A DNA stretch of 64,000 nucleotides from Zhengitettix transpicula. Its lineage: Eukaryota; Arthropoda; Insecta; Orthoptera; Tetrigidae. The DNA is taken from NCBI GenBank assembly GCA_037074705.1, contig CM073590.1:89954947-90018946 (forward strand), written 5' to 3'. Under the pieces are notes generated by a model. The model was given only the letters and a program-made list of their open reading frames with translations, was not told the origin of the DNA and made no database searches. A program made the translations under genes and the position numbers. Shown here one piece after another: positions 46,438 to 57,460 of this stretch (within the stretch, counting starts at the first letter, position 1; each line of letters opens with the position of its first letter).

Positions 46438-46849
46438 TAAGGAGGGGCGTGTTGATAAAAATAAATATTTGTAAATAGATATATATATATATATATATAA
46501 ATATATATATATATATGTAAATCAGATTCGTAAATATCCGAAATATGAGTAATATATCACATTAACGTAAAAGCTGTAAAGGGGTCATAGGTTACTTAAT
46601 AAATTAATATTATAATGATAAAAAAGGCGTATTTTAAGTGATACAGAAAGATCGACAAAGGTCGGTTCCTGTTTACCTTTCTTTCGGGGTCGTAGCAGCC
46701 AATCGACGAGACCAGCTCATTGCTAGAGTTATGGGCCCTCTGATAAAACCTTACGGAGTTTTCAAGGATCCGCTCCCACAGGTTGCTCATCCCTGCAAGG
46801 CCCCAGACTACGGCGTTGGAAATCCGTGGCGGGAGGTACAGCGCTTGCC
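46438..46849 (-). repeat. Left arm of the Jockey inverted repeat
   Basis: An inverted copy of the element's own 3' end (47688-48089): C-terminal ORF2 codons, 3' untranslated region, an (AT)n run at ~46480-46516 and an outer purine-rich tip (taaggaggggcgtgttgat). I see no differences in the coding part, and the 63-codon C-terminal frame is identical in both arms; the length difference (412 versus 402 bp) lies in the AT repeat. On the minus strand this arm encodes SNLWERILENSVRFYQRA. Confidence 0.9.
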
Positions 46850-47937
46850 TTTCAGTTTGGTTTCAGGAAAGGCCACGGCACGACGCAGCAGATCATGTGG
46901 ACCGTCGAGAGAGCCTCTCTTGCCTTGAACAGGGGCCAGCACTGTGGTGTAGTGCTCCTTGATGTCGCGAAAGCCTTCGACTCCGTCTGGCAGTCGGGGC
47001 TTTTGTTTAAATTGGCGCGGTCCGCCGTGCCAAGTTGCTACGTGCGCATCACAGGTCACTACCTGCAAATGCGAACCTTCTCAGTAAGGATGGGCGAGGT
47101 TCTTTCATCAAGAAGGAGCATCCTGGCCGGTGTACGGCAGGGCAGCGTCCTCGGACCTGTCCTGTACAACGTTTTCGCCGCGGACATTGCGAAGCCGGGA
47201 ACTGAAGCAGACATCGCGCAGTACGCGGACGACACTGCAATCATCACGACATCGTGGGACGAGCACGTCGTGGGAAACCGGCTCAACGTTGGCCCAGAGA
47301 AGATCCAACAGTGGGCCACCAACTGGAGGGTGAAGATTAACGCGTCGAAGAGCCAGGCGCAGCTGATCACCCGTCGTAGACCGGACAAGCCAGTCCTGCG
47401 GCTCTTTGAAGAAGTAATCCCGTGGACCACGAAAGCTAAGTATCTAGTGGTAACCTTAGATACACGGCTGACGTGGAGGAACCACGTTAAAGATATTCAA
47501 AAAAAGGTAACAGCTAGGTTATATCTCTTATATCCGATTTTTAATTCTTCGAAGCTGTCACCGAGAGTGGCGTTATCAATCTACATATTACTCATCCGCT
47601 CGATCATGGAGTACGCCTCACCAGTATGGGCATTCGCCGCCAGTCCCACTTGGAAAAGATCTTCGCCCTCGAAACGAAGAGCCTCCGGCAAGCGCTGTAC
47701 CTCCCGCCACGGATTTCCAACGCCGTAGTCTGGGGCCTTGCAGGGATGAGCAACCTGTGGGAGCGGATCCTTGAAAACTCCGTAAGGTTTTATCAGAGGG
47801 CCCATAACTCTAGCAATGAGCTGGTCTCGTCGATTGGCTGCTACGACCCCGAAAGAAAGGTAAACAGGAACCGACCTTTGTCGATCTTTCTGTATCACTT
47901 AAAATACGCCTTTTTTATCATTATAATATTAATTTAT
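46850..47937 (+). pseudogene. Jockey ORF2 reverse transcriptase, N-terminally truncated
   Basis: Starts exactly at the inner edge of the left arm with FQFGFRKGHGT, then VVLLDVAKAFDSVW (first catalytic Asp), AGVRQGSVLGPVLYNVFAADI, and AQYADDTAII (the YADD site, about codon 133 of the frame beginning 46826), followed by thumb sequence (WRVKINASKSQAQLITRR). A one-base shift near 47645 moves the C-terminal part to another frame (LEKIFALETKSLRQALYLPP), which ends at a stop near 47938. The catalytic motifs are intact but the domain lacks its start. The family makes cDNA by target-primed reverse transcription. Confidence 0.9.
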
Positions 47938-48016
47938 TAAGTAACCTATGACCCCTTTACAGCTTTTACGTTAATGTGATATATTACTCATATTTCGGAT
48001 ATTTACGAATCTGATT

Positions 48017-48047
<31 letters not shown>

Positions 48048-48089
48048 CTATTTACAAATATTTATTTTTATCAACACGCCCCTCCTTAA
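47688..48089 (+). repeat. Right arm of the Jockey inverted repeat
   Basis: The genuine 3' end of the Jockey copy: the last ~80 codons of ORF2, the 3' untranslated region with (AT)n at ~48020-48048 and the tip atcaacacgcccctccttaa. It pairs with 46438-46849 across an 838-bp spacer that holds the RT core. Confidence 0.9.
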
Positions 48090-49544
48090 TCCGAAAAATT
48101 AGAAAAAGGGAGAGCGTCAGCCGGAAGATGAAACGGAAGGCGAAGAAGCAGCAACAGTAGCGGTAAAAGTGAGAATGAATTTGTGTATGAATGAGAGTGT
48201 GAATCTAACAATTAAGTAGCCGTAAAGGCATTTACAATTGTTGTGGATGAATGTATTATCCAAGTAATGACATTTTAGTAATGACAGAATATTAGTATGT
48301 TATAGGTATAATATTTCGTCAGCGCGGAGCAGAATCCACGAGGAAGGAACTCCGACAACTAGAAGAGGAGGCTGGACCTGCTGCACAGGTGAATCAGTAG
48401 CGTAGAAGACAGCCCGAGTGGCTGTTGGTATTTGTTTACGTTGTGCCTGAGAAAGCTCGATCGAGTGGACTGGAGTCGGACGTCCTGTCCGGGTGCGTCG
48501 TTGGTTTTTGGTCGTTGTTTTTATCCGAGTGTGAAATCATTTCGATCCTAAGAAATTTTCTGCGTTATAGTGGATCCATATTGTATTTTTTGAAGAACGT
48601 TGTGTTTGCATGTGGATTTAGTATAACTAGTCTCACTCGATATTCAGACAAACTTGCCGAAGGTTGGTAAAAGGCCGCAGGAGATGGTAATCCTGTGCAA
48701 CGCCGTCTATCTATGATAGCTCTGCCAACAAATCCACACCTCCTATGGTGGCACTTGGCAATTCAGCTTGCTGTAGCAAAGTGGAGAAGGGTGTTTAATT
48801 TGGGATTGTGAGATTGGTTCATTAAAAATAAAGCGACTTGAACAACATTTTGTCCGCTGTATATCCGGTACATTCGGATTGATTGAATAAACTTTCTTCA
48901 AAATTTGTTCTGAGCATTAACAAACCACGAAGTTACGAGCATACGTTGTGGTGTACTGGGTCACTTTAGAACCGCTTTAGACGTTCCAAGGTATATGTTA
49001 GTTTTAGTGGTGGATAATAAATAAACGATATATTTCTATAACTTTCTGCCTTCATTTTGTAAATTTCTATATTTTATTGGAGGCCCGTAGGCGTCCCTGA
49101 GATATATTACTTTTAAATAAGTGGTTATCACAATTGTCACCTCAAACTTGAGGAGATATTACTAATATATATATAAATAATGAAGGTCAATTTCTTATTG
49201 TCAAATATTCAGGCATTTTACAGTTACGCTCATAGCAAACACGAGTACTTGTATTTACAACAGGAACTCTAAATAGGAATTTATTTTCTCGCCAGTTTAC
49301 GATGCTAAGGCTTATATTCGATTGAAGAAATGCATTGAATGACAAGATTAGCATAATAACGTTTATAGTTTCAGGAGGACACATTTCGCTTTGGGGCTAA
49401 TTGAAGCGATTGGTGCCTAAGCTTGGTGTCCGTAGAGACCTAGAAACAGTTGGATATCGCGGAGTAATTAAATTTTACAGCATTTTGTGGGTTTTCACAT
49501 CACCTCTCTCCCCTTCACACCTCTATCTATATCCCTCTCTCTCA
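48090..49544. other. Non-coding DNA
   Basis: A GC-richer patch at 48300-48560 has no supportable frame. A PBS-like TTGGAGGCCCG occurs near 49076 after an AATAAATAAA signal near 49016, but no LTR ends could be matched. Confidence 0.35.
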
Positions 49545-49569
49545 CGCACACACACACACACACACACAC
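49545..49569. repeat. (CA)n microsatellite
   Basis: A short CA run following a CT-rich stretch (49501-49544). Confidence 0.9.
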
Positions 49570-50226
49570 TCGTACAAAAAAAGCACGAGATTAAAACACA
49601 GGCAAAGTGCGAGAGGGAGAAAAGCAGCCACCGAAACTCAAATATCCTGAATGACGCTCAGTAAACCCTCAACAATTCCATTAAAACAACATCATGTGCG
49701 TCACTTTACTAAAACTCGATGCTCAAAATATATTTCTAAGCTTAAAAATAACTCTTATGACAATCGGATAAACTCTTCTCACATTCATGTACATAAATAA
49801 ATATAATAAATTCAAGAATAAATACGCGCCGCGATGTCACGAGGTTTTTCTGAGTCTGTTTCCTTATAGTCTTCTTCAACAGTCACAACAGTATTTATTT
49901 TTCATTAAAAAAAACTTCAGTTCTGGATATATTACAAGATGTTTATGCCAAATTAAGTTTACATGTTCGTTGTGTTAAGCGAAAGTTGCATAATGATGGT
50001 TGCTCATATACAATGTCCTCCTGTATTTCATTTTTGGTAAAACCGTTTACGCTGGCCATGAGACCATGAAGTAGATGAATTAGGTATTACATTGTCTTAT
50101 TACTTGTTGATGGGGTGGTATATAGACTAGGGAATTTAAACCATCATTCAATGTATTTTAAGAATATATATTATGAACAAAACAAAAATCAATTATGTAT
50201 ATTTACATTTCTATTTATATTAAACT

Positions 50227-50930
50227 AGCTGGGTGCCCGGCGTTCCCGGGTTGTCATATATCCGTAACCCCGATTTTCCTCCTGTCTCGGTTGCTTTTGC
50301 GTTATTTTTATGTTAAGCATATCCACCCCTATTCTTAAAGGTGCTACCTTCACATGTCGTAAGGGGTTGAAGCCATTCACACAGAAAAACGCTTATTTTG
50401 AAGAATATATCGGCCTTTTTTACATCTTCTAAAATTTCTATACCCGTCAACCCTTATTACTGCGAGTTAAACATAAACACAATGTAATAATGAAACTCAG
50501 GGCATCCATATCCCCGGATTTTAATCCAAACTCGGTCGTATTCAATGTATTGTCATGCAACGCCCCTCCTACCGCAATCCTAAGAGTGCTTCACTTCCAT
50601 GTTATATTTGCATTATTTTCTTGTGACACCTCTCCACCCCCACCCCTAAGAGTGCTCCTGTCCCGTACTGTAAGGGGTTGATATTATACACAGAAAACAT
50701 AAGTAGAAACACTGTAAATCTCTTTCATCCTTAAAAATATATTTCCGACTGAAATATCGGTCGTTTTAGTATATTTTAGTATTTACACCCCCGTTCCTGG
50801 GGGTTTAGACGTGTCTCACCCCGACTGTGCTTGTTTTGTAGTCGCAAAAAACACGTGTACGAAATTTGGTGAAAAATTCCGCATACATACACTCTGCCAT
50901 CACTCTGATTTATTTATAGAAGAAGAAGAT
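50227..50930 (+). repeat. Dispersed repeat with ACTAGCTGGGTGCCCGGCGTT head
   Basis: The head aaactagctgggtgcccggcg and the tail cgtgtacgaaatttggtgaaaaattc ... atacactctgccatcact, followed by a GAA-type run, resemble the 3' ends of insect non-LTR (RTE/Proto2-like) repeats. It contains an internal direct repeat: cacccctattcttaaaggtgc...gtaaggggttgaag...acacagaaaa (50325-50385) recurs as cacccctaagagtgctcc...gtaaggggttgat...acacagaaaa (50638-50696). No ORF. Confidence 0.5.
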
Positions 50931-51089
50931 TATTAATGGCGCAAAGGCGATATAAATCACCATGAATAATAGTGGTATTAATTTAAAGCAATCAGTGTTT
51001 TCATTTGATGTAATTGCCGTCGATCGTGATGTATTTACCTCTAACTTTTAGTTTATTCACCTGGAATTCCAGAAATTCCAAAAGTAATA

Positions 51090-51331
51090 AGATAAAATAG
51101 CCAATTATAGACAAAATTAAGTGATTATATAAATACCACACAACGTTTGTGGAAACTTTGTTACTTTTTCATGCGTTGAAGAAATTAAAAAAAACATCCA
51201 AGAGGCAAGAGCGACACAACCAAACAATACAATTGACGATCTCAAAATAAAAATGAATGAAGTTTCCAAAAACGTTATGCGGTATTTGTATAATCACTTA
51301 ATTTTGTGTTGTATTTGGTTATTTTATCTTG
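51090..51331. mobile_element. Foldback family 2, long-armed copy
   Basis: Inverted termini of ~70 bp: gataaaatagccaattatag...cacttggaaac-type core on the left and gtttcc...tggttattttatctt on the right, with core ATATAAATACCACACAACGTTTGTGGAAAC. It is the best-preserved family 2 copy by outline. The interior of ~100 bp is non-coding. Confidence 0.75.
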
Positions 51332-51949
51332 TTTTTAATTTTCAAATCCGTCGTATTATATTTTATTTCTAAACAGCAGAAGTATTTTATGTAGGCTTTT
51401 GTCCATTTTTCGTTCCAATGATTATTTTTCATTATTCTCATAAAATACTGTCTCAAATGTCCCATATAGATATATCTTAATTAATCTCCAAAACAATCTC
51501 TAAAATCCTCAAATTCTATACATAGCGAAAAGTTCAAACTGACCTTAAATTGTTTCCATAGATTTGTCCATCTTACTAAATCCAACTTTAGTTTCAGTAA
51601 CACCATGAAATGGCCAACTACCTGTCATCTAGAAATTTAACCGTTACTCGAAAATCTCCAAATACGTTTCATGCGGGGTTTCTTAAGCTATTGCGCTCTA
51701 CTACTCTAAAACCCATCTACATAGTATCAAATTCTTTTACACATTTTTTACTTAGTTACCATGGAAACTGGTGTGGAAATTTAATTTCTGAGCATGGCCG
51801 CAAAGAGGAAAAATAATATTGTCCCTTTAACAACCATCATACGGCCACAGACATGTTTAAGGTCTTTGTAATGTGAATGAACACAATTTTCCAATTACAA
51901 ACGGCCAAACGTTAAAAAAAATTACACTAGATTTTTCCGGCGTCGCAGA
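51332..51949. other. Non-coding DNA
   Basis: Nothing recognised. Confidence 0.35.
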
Positions 51950-52412
51950 CCTTGGGCTACTCCTATTGGAATAGTCGGTCAGCTGCCTCCTAAACTGATC
52001 AACGGAGAGGTGAATGTTTCGCTTCCACAACAAACGCCAACGGAAGGGCGTGGGACAAGAACAAATGTCCGATCTACCTGATACAGTTTTATCTGCGGTG
52101 TTTTCTGTATCAATTTTGGATTGGATAAGCCGAGTAGGATACTTAAACTATAACCCGAGGACCCTATTTAACCCTTGGAAACTTTACTCTACCTTTCCGC
52201 ATCTCCACTTTCTTCCCTTTCCTATGCTATAAGTGGGGAGTTTCCACCATGCCGATTACCCGTATGTGGAAGCAGAAAATAAAGCACGGGGGAGTGGTTG
52301 TTAGCTCTCGAAGGTGGAACCTTTCTGGAGAAAAGAAGACGGTATGTTCAGGGGTGCCTCCTTCTCTCTCTGATTTTAAACGTAGGTTCCCACAAGCCGA
52401 AGCTGAAAAACA
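51950..52412 (+). mobile_element. R510 copy followed by an R510 5' fragment
   Basis: 51950-52262 runs from gcagaccttgggc through aatagtcggtcagctgcctcc to atgccgattacccgtatg. 52290-52412 matches the family 5' part (aaggtggaacctttctgg, taggttcccacaagccga), placed after the 3' part. The order is again permuted, as at 29576-29852, implying head-to-tail insertions or tandem copies. Confidence 0.6.
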
Positions 52413-52779
52413 GGAATTTTCTTTTAAATAAGGAAACCAAAAACAGCGTGTCAATACATACATTATTTTAGTATTCTTCCATGCAAACAAACCCCACTAA
52501 ATTAATTTGTCACAAAACTATACTTAATTATTTGAGTCCATACCTCTTTATTTTAAAACATGACTATTTGATTTATAATATTATGGGTTATTTACTGTGT
52601 AAGACTTACCAGATTTATTTGAGGATTACTTGCAGTAAATGTGAAAGTTGAATTTTGTGGTTTGAACGTCAAGTAACATTTTAGGATGTTAACTTATTTT
52701 TTGGTACATATCATAGTAAACCTTATCTGAAAATCATACAGTTATTTATGGAATTTAATCATATAAATTTACCCTACTT
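52413..52779. other. Non-coding DNA
   Basis: Nothing recognised. Confidence 0.35.
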
Positions 52780-52858
52780 TTTCGCATTTCCAAATCTCTT
52801 GCTATGCTATTAAAGGAGAGTTGCCACCACGTGCATTACCCTAATTTAGCCTGATACT
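52780..52858 (+). mobile_element. R510 3' fragment
   Basis: A short copy of the last ~80 bp (gctattaaaggagagttgccacc ... tagcctgatacttaaaaaaa), with an A-rich end. Confidence 0.6.
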
Positions 52859-53399
52859 TAAAAAAAATGATCAAAAATCTAACCTTGACAAAATATTCTA
52901 TAATACAAAGAATACGTTTTCTCGGTTCTGAACTTAGTAATTTGGCGATATGAATTGCTATAGTACATATGTTGATACAAATGGTTGTGCCTTACGGGTT
53001 AGTAGCATAAATTTTTGTGCTCTGTTTCTGAGTCCCTTGGAACCAAATGTTTCCCAAATTCTCACTTGAACAAAATTGACAATCATGTAAAGATAATAAT
53101 ACTGAAATAGCACATATTTTACAGGGATAACGCATTAAATTGAACCTAACATCGGTACTATAGACAGAAAACTGAGCTAAAATTGCAATGCAGTGAAATT
53201 CTGCGTGGACATGAAATAGGCCAGTGATTTGTCAGGGTGAAATTAGCGAGTATAATATCTTTAGCTGGTGAGCTCACTGGAATCCAATTACCGAGGCAAA
53301 CTGTTGATAATGAAGCACTGACAACGCACCTTTCCACTTCCAAATAGCTGCGCCATTTACACACCACCGTTATATTGGAAAGCTGGAATCCATGGAATT

Positions 53400-53600
53400 T
53401 AGTTTATTATCTGGTCCGCCAGCAATCGATTATTTTATTTCATTTTATTTTACCAACAGTTACAGCGAATCCCAGTTGTTGTTAGTGTTGTATGCCGAAT
53501 GGAATTAATCGCGAACGTTAATTTAATTGGAAAGCGGCCGCTTGTTTATTTATTCATCCAGACACTTCTGGAAGCTACGCGCTCTTTAATTGAAAGTAAT
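53400..53600. promoter_or_regulatory. Candidate conserved non-coding element
   Basis: A repeat-free patch with clustered TTAAT/ATTA sites around gaattaatcgcgaacgttaa and a NotI-like gcggccgc. It has the texture of a developmental enhancer; there is no direct evidence of conservation. Confidence 0.2.
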
Positions 53601-54046
53601 ATTATTTAGTAATCGAGTTTGAGCTGACTAAAAAAATATTTTTCAGTGTAGGAAAATTGTTTACTTATTGCGCCAATAAAATTGTAATCCTTATTTTTAT
53701 CATTGTTATCATTCCTGTAAAATAAGTTTATTACAACAAAAGAGAGGACATTCACATAATATACGTAATAAAGAGATAGAAATTTACATTTTTTTTAAAA
53801 AAATCTATTATTTATATATTCATATAATAATAATAGTTATTATGTTTATCTTTAATACTACTCCATCTTGAAATGGCAATTTTGTTCCAGGAAAAGCACT
53901 GCCACGTATCCAAATGTGTACTATTTTTAATAAACGAACAATATATTATATAAATTTCTTTGTTCGTTTACTCAAAAATTTTCAATCACGAACAAAACTT
54001 GATGGCTTGATCATATTACTTCAACAAAGATTGAAGTCTTTCCCGG
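53601..54046. other. AT-rich non-coding DNA
   Basis: Nothing recognised. Confidence 0.35.
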
Positions 54047-54739
54047 TGAAGTTGTTCAATAAATAGTTCTCGAAATTCACACGGGTTTTGCATATTTATA
54101 TTAAGACGCAACGTTTCGACGAGTGAAAGCACTGTCATCTTCTAGGCGAAGTGCCGGAACCATAAAAAAAAATGACGACTGTGCTTTCAGTCGTCAAAAC
54201 GTTGCGTCTTAATATAAATATGCTTTGATTTGAAAGGGGGGATGCGGAAGGGTAGAGGAAGGTAGCAAAGGGTTAACTAGGGCCCCCGGGCTAAATTTTA
54301 AGAATCCTACCCGGCATTCGCCTAAAAGTAATGCAGGGAAAACCCTAGAAAAACCTGCATCAGGTAGGTCGGGCATTGGGTACTTGTCCCACGCTCTTCC
54401 GATAGCGAGAGAGGAGTTTGCTGTGGGGACGCAGCAAAACCATTTCATGTTATATATATCCTCCACCGGATCATCACACTGTAAGAGCCAAAGACGCTCA
54501 GTCAACAGTCCGTCTCAGCCATGTCAGCATCAGTCAAAAGTCCGGCCACTCGCCGAGGTACATTACCCCCAGCAGCCCCGCTCACAATAGAGCTCCGGAC
54601 CCCTCGTCTTAACAAAGTTATAGTCTTGCTCTATTGAAACCCGGTTTAGCAGGTTGTCTTGTGTCCTAATATGTATGCGTCTTAATATAAATATGCAAAA
54701 CCCGTGTGAATTCCGAGAACTATTTATTGAATCATATGA
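54047..54739. mobile_element. Foldback family 1, copy C, interrupted
   Basis: The left arm (cccggtgaagttgttcaataaatagttctcg ... gcatatttatattaagacgcaacgtttcgacg) pairs with a right arm in two pieces: 54182-54223 and 54677-54739 (aacccgtgtgaattccgagaactatttattgaa). The loop tctaggcgaagtgccgg is shared with copy B. On the minus strand CCTAGAAGATGAC and GTCGAAACG stand in hammerhead-like order. A 453-bp insertion splits the right arm. Confidence 0.8.
54224..54676 (-). mobile_element. Chimeric R510 retrocopy with 20-bp TSD
   Basis: The insertion is bounded by the perfect 20-bp direct repeat GCGTCTTAATATAAATATGC (54204-54223 and 54677-54696). The left half is reverse-oriented R510 (54230-54437), lacking its last ~70 bp. 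The rest (54438-54676) is sequence not seen in other R510 copies, joined 5' of R510 in the sense direction. A long target duplication of this kind is typical of LINE-mediated retroposition, so this looks like reverse transcription of a chimeric transcript. A 98-codon minus frame crosses the junction. Confidence 0.75.
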
Positions 54740-55152
54740 CTTCATTTATTAACAAAGAGGGTCTTTACTTCCCCCTGTATGGGAGGTGGATATGAAGTTA
54801 AAATCCACTATAGTATGTTATTATTAATCAATTATCAGAATTTGCAATGGCAATGGCCCAGCTCGACTCGCGTTTGGAGTTGCATGACAACTTTATAAGC
54901 TTATTTGGGTTTATCCCGCGTCAGTCCTGGTTAGCATTAAAATGCGAGTGTCAGGACTCAGGTAAATTAGTTAGTACTAACTTATACACGACTCTAATCC
55001 GAAATGGGATAGCAAAACGATTTTATTGCCTTATTTTGGCTGGTAGGAGAAGTAATATAACAGTTTTGCTCATGTTGTACCAAAGTCCATACTTTCAGAG
55101 TTATTAATTTTGCGAAGGTCTGATTGATAATGGCAAAGTTCTCTTCGTGAAT
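54740..55152. other. Non-coding DNA
   Basis: An 86-codon plus frame (54847-55107) has no recognisable domain. Confidence 0.35.
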
Positions 55153-55215
55153 TTGATTTGATTTATTTTATTCCATTAATCCTCGTATGAGGAAATAGGA
55201 CACGTCAATACATAA
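55153..55215 (-). repeat. 3' tail of a non-LTR retrotransposon (reverse)
   Basis: On the minus strand it reads tatttcctcatacgaggattaatggaataaaataaatc, the classical 3' end and AT-rich tail of insect LINEs. Similar to 14113-14165. No coding region is attached. Confidence 0.55.
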
Positions 55216-57338
55216 AATACACTATAAGAATTGGATGCTACAATTATAAATAATTAGAAGATAACAGAAAAATAATAAAATTCGGGAGCACAATTTTCCC
55301 TGTCCAACTCAAGGAAAATATATTAATAATACCAAAAATAATAATTCTTTAACTATACTAAGGGTATAATATAATATTTACAGTTCTAATAAGAAATTCA
55401 ATACGTACTACTAAATAATTAATTATTCGATAAATTAACTATAATAAAATATAGAATTACATATCACACAAGAATAAACACAAAACTTGACACACGCACA
55501 CTAGAAGGAAGCACAAACGACGCACACAACACGAGACAGAGAGACGAGGAATCTGCCCTTCCGTAGGATCTTCTGGCGTACATGCAACAAACAAACATAT
55601 ACCGCGTTATTGAGGAAATTAGTCTTTTCATTGATTATACTGATATTTTAGTCAGTTTGTTTAATCGCGTGAGCAACCTTGTTTGCTGGTTTTTACAACA
55701 TCAGCAGAAAGTACCGTTTCGTGCCAGTCCGGCTAGGGATTATAACTGTATCTCCATCGGGGGGTTTTCCCGTCCGCAAACAGCAGATGCAGAGGGTCTC
55801 GCTGTTGAAAATCTCTACGTCAGATTGTGGTTGATTCATAACAAATTAAATGGACCAATAGAGAAACAGTTGGTCTCACAGGTTGGGAGAAGTGGATGCC
55901 TGGAGCATTCTGACTGGGGAGGTGGCAGTGAGCAGTTGCTCTTGGTTTTTCAAGAATTTATCATCGAGACTCCTCCTGAGGGATCAAATCGATGACCAGC
56001 TGTGAGGGACGTCGCTGTGTTGCTGAGACCTCAGTCTGGTAACCAAAATCGCATGTTTCATGGTCGCGTAGAGCACTTTTTATAAAATTCGTTTCTCGGG
56101 CCTAGCTTGCCACATCAATCCCTGGGTTTCATAACTGGCTAGTCCGGGCAAAATTTTATAATTGTATATTTATATTTTTAATAAATTAGCTATGTATGGA
56201 ATGGGTTGTTGTTTTCCCAATGCTACTTCCGCCTACCTCAGGTAAGCCATTCCAGGAATCGGACCACAATGAGACATACTACAGCTGGTAGCGAAGGGAG
56301 TGCCACAAACAAAAGAGCAGAAAAGAGCAACAGAGACTAAGCAAGTAATGAAATAAGTAATTATTATTAGTAACACATTGAACACTTTTGCAGTTCTTTT
56401 AAAAATTAAAATTAAAAAGTAAAATGCGCCTTACTTAAGTTAGCACATTTGGCTATAGCTTTCGACCTCCGCAGTAAGACTTTGTTCTTGCTCTAAATTT
56501 TTCAATCTACTTGGCCCAGTGGTCGGCAGACTCATTATTCAACAGAACCAAATAAAGAATTGAAGTTTCTTATGAGAGCTAAATTTTAAAATTATATTAT
56601 ATAGGTTAGTTATGGCACCTCATAAACTAGCCCTTGCTAGAAACGTTCGCACTCGCCTTGAATACTTCTTTCGTCTATCTCCTTTCGTTCATTGTCTCTA
56701 CAAGTCCAAACGTCTCAACATACCTTTCTAAATCCTCGACACTAAAGCTTCTTTCACTCCACAATGATCCCTACAATTAACTACCATAAATCGATTTAGT
56801 TAAATTAGAGTTTGTTTGGATAAAATTCGACATCATACGATATCAAAGATATTATTTATTGATAAAATTAAATTGTCAGGTATCCATAAAATTAAATCCG
56901 AACAAAAACTTATAAACACTAATGTCATCCCCTTGGAAAATTTGGGCAAGTCAACTTTTATGTTGTTGTTTCAAATTTTATGCACGATTCGAGGATCTCA
57001 TCAATTAAACGATTTGTCAATATATTCTTGATTTTTCGCATCAATATGCTGACCCGAATTAGGAAGGAACAGCAAACGCTATTTTTTCAGCTGATTATGA
57101 GTCAGGGTGTTAAAAATTAACATATATTACTTTTCCAGGCCTTTCAATTTTGTGGAATACTCGTGAGCCGCGGATGGCCCATCGCCTCCATCCTTACAGT
57201 AGCTAAATTTTCTAAGAAAGACAATGTGAATCTTGTATCTATATTTATTTATTTATAAATCTTTCAGATATGTTTATGTGCGCATATAACAACCCGCTAG
57301 TATGCACCAAAATTGGTGATTTAATTATATGAGAAATA
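55216..57338. other. Non-coding DNA
   Basis: A 137-codon frame at 55582-55995 (+) crosses a GC-richer patch but matches no family that I know; it is probably chance or a decayed repeat. The patch 56190-56330 (gggttgttgttttcccaatgc) looks repeat-like but has no second copy here. Confidence 0.35.
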
Positions 57339-57460
57339 TGTGTTTGTGAGAGAAAACTCGTCAAAGCAGGACCCCAGAAAAGGCAGAAATAAGTTTCCAC
57401 TGTGAGTCGCTAATAACCGGAACTGTTTGTACGACTGTAAATAAATCAATATAAAATAAA
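57339..57460 (+). mobile_element. tRNA-SINE family 2, 5'-truncated
   Basis: Aligns with the body of the SINE at 6667-6867: gagagaaaactcgtc, aggcagaaataagtttcc, ctaataaccggaactgttt and gactgtaaataaatcaatat. The tRNA-like head is absent, as expected from 5' truncation. Confidence 0.75.

Noticed and set aside
46438..46470. Purine tract followed by TGTTG, reminiscent of a polypurine tract and LTR start
   Set aside because: The same sequence is the outer tip of both inverted Jockey arms and continues into its 3' untranslated region, so an LTR reading is not needed; the origin of the tip stays unresolved.
47059..47430. 123-codon minus-strand frame
   Set aside because: Opposite strand of the Jockey reverse transcriptase; a shadow of a GC-rich coding region.
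49060..49100. PBS-like TTGGAGGCCCG suggesting another LTR element
   Set aside because: No CA end before it, no TG start or target duplication upstream, and no LTR copy elsewhere.
55582..55995. 137-codon plus-strand frame
   Set aside because: No motif, no splice or start context, low similarity to any family that I know; left as non-coding.
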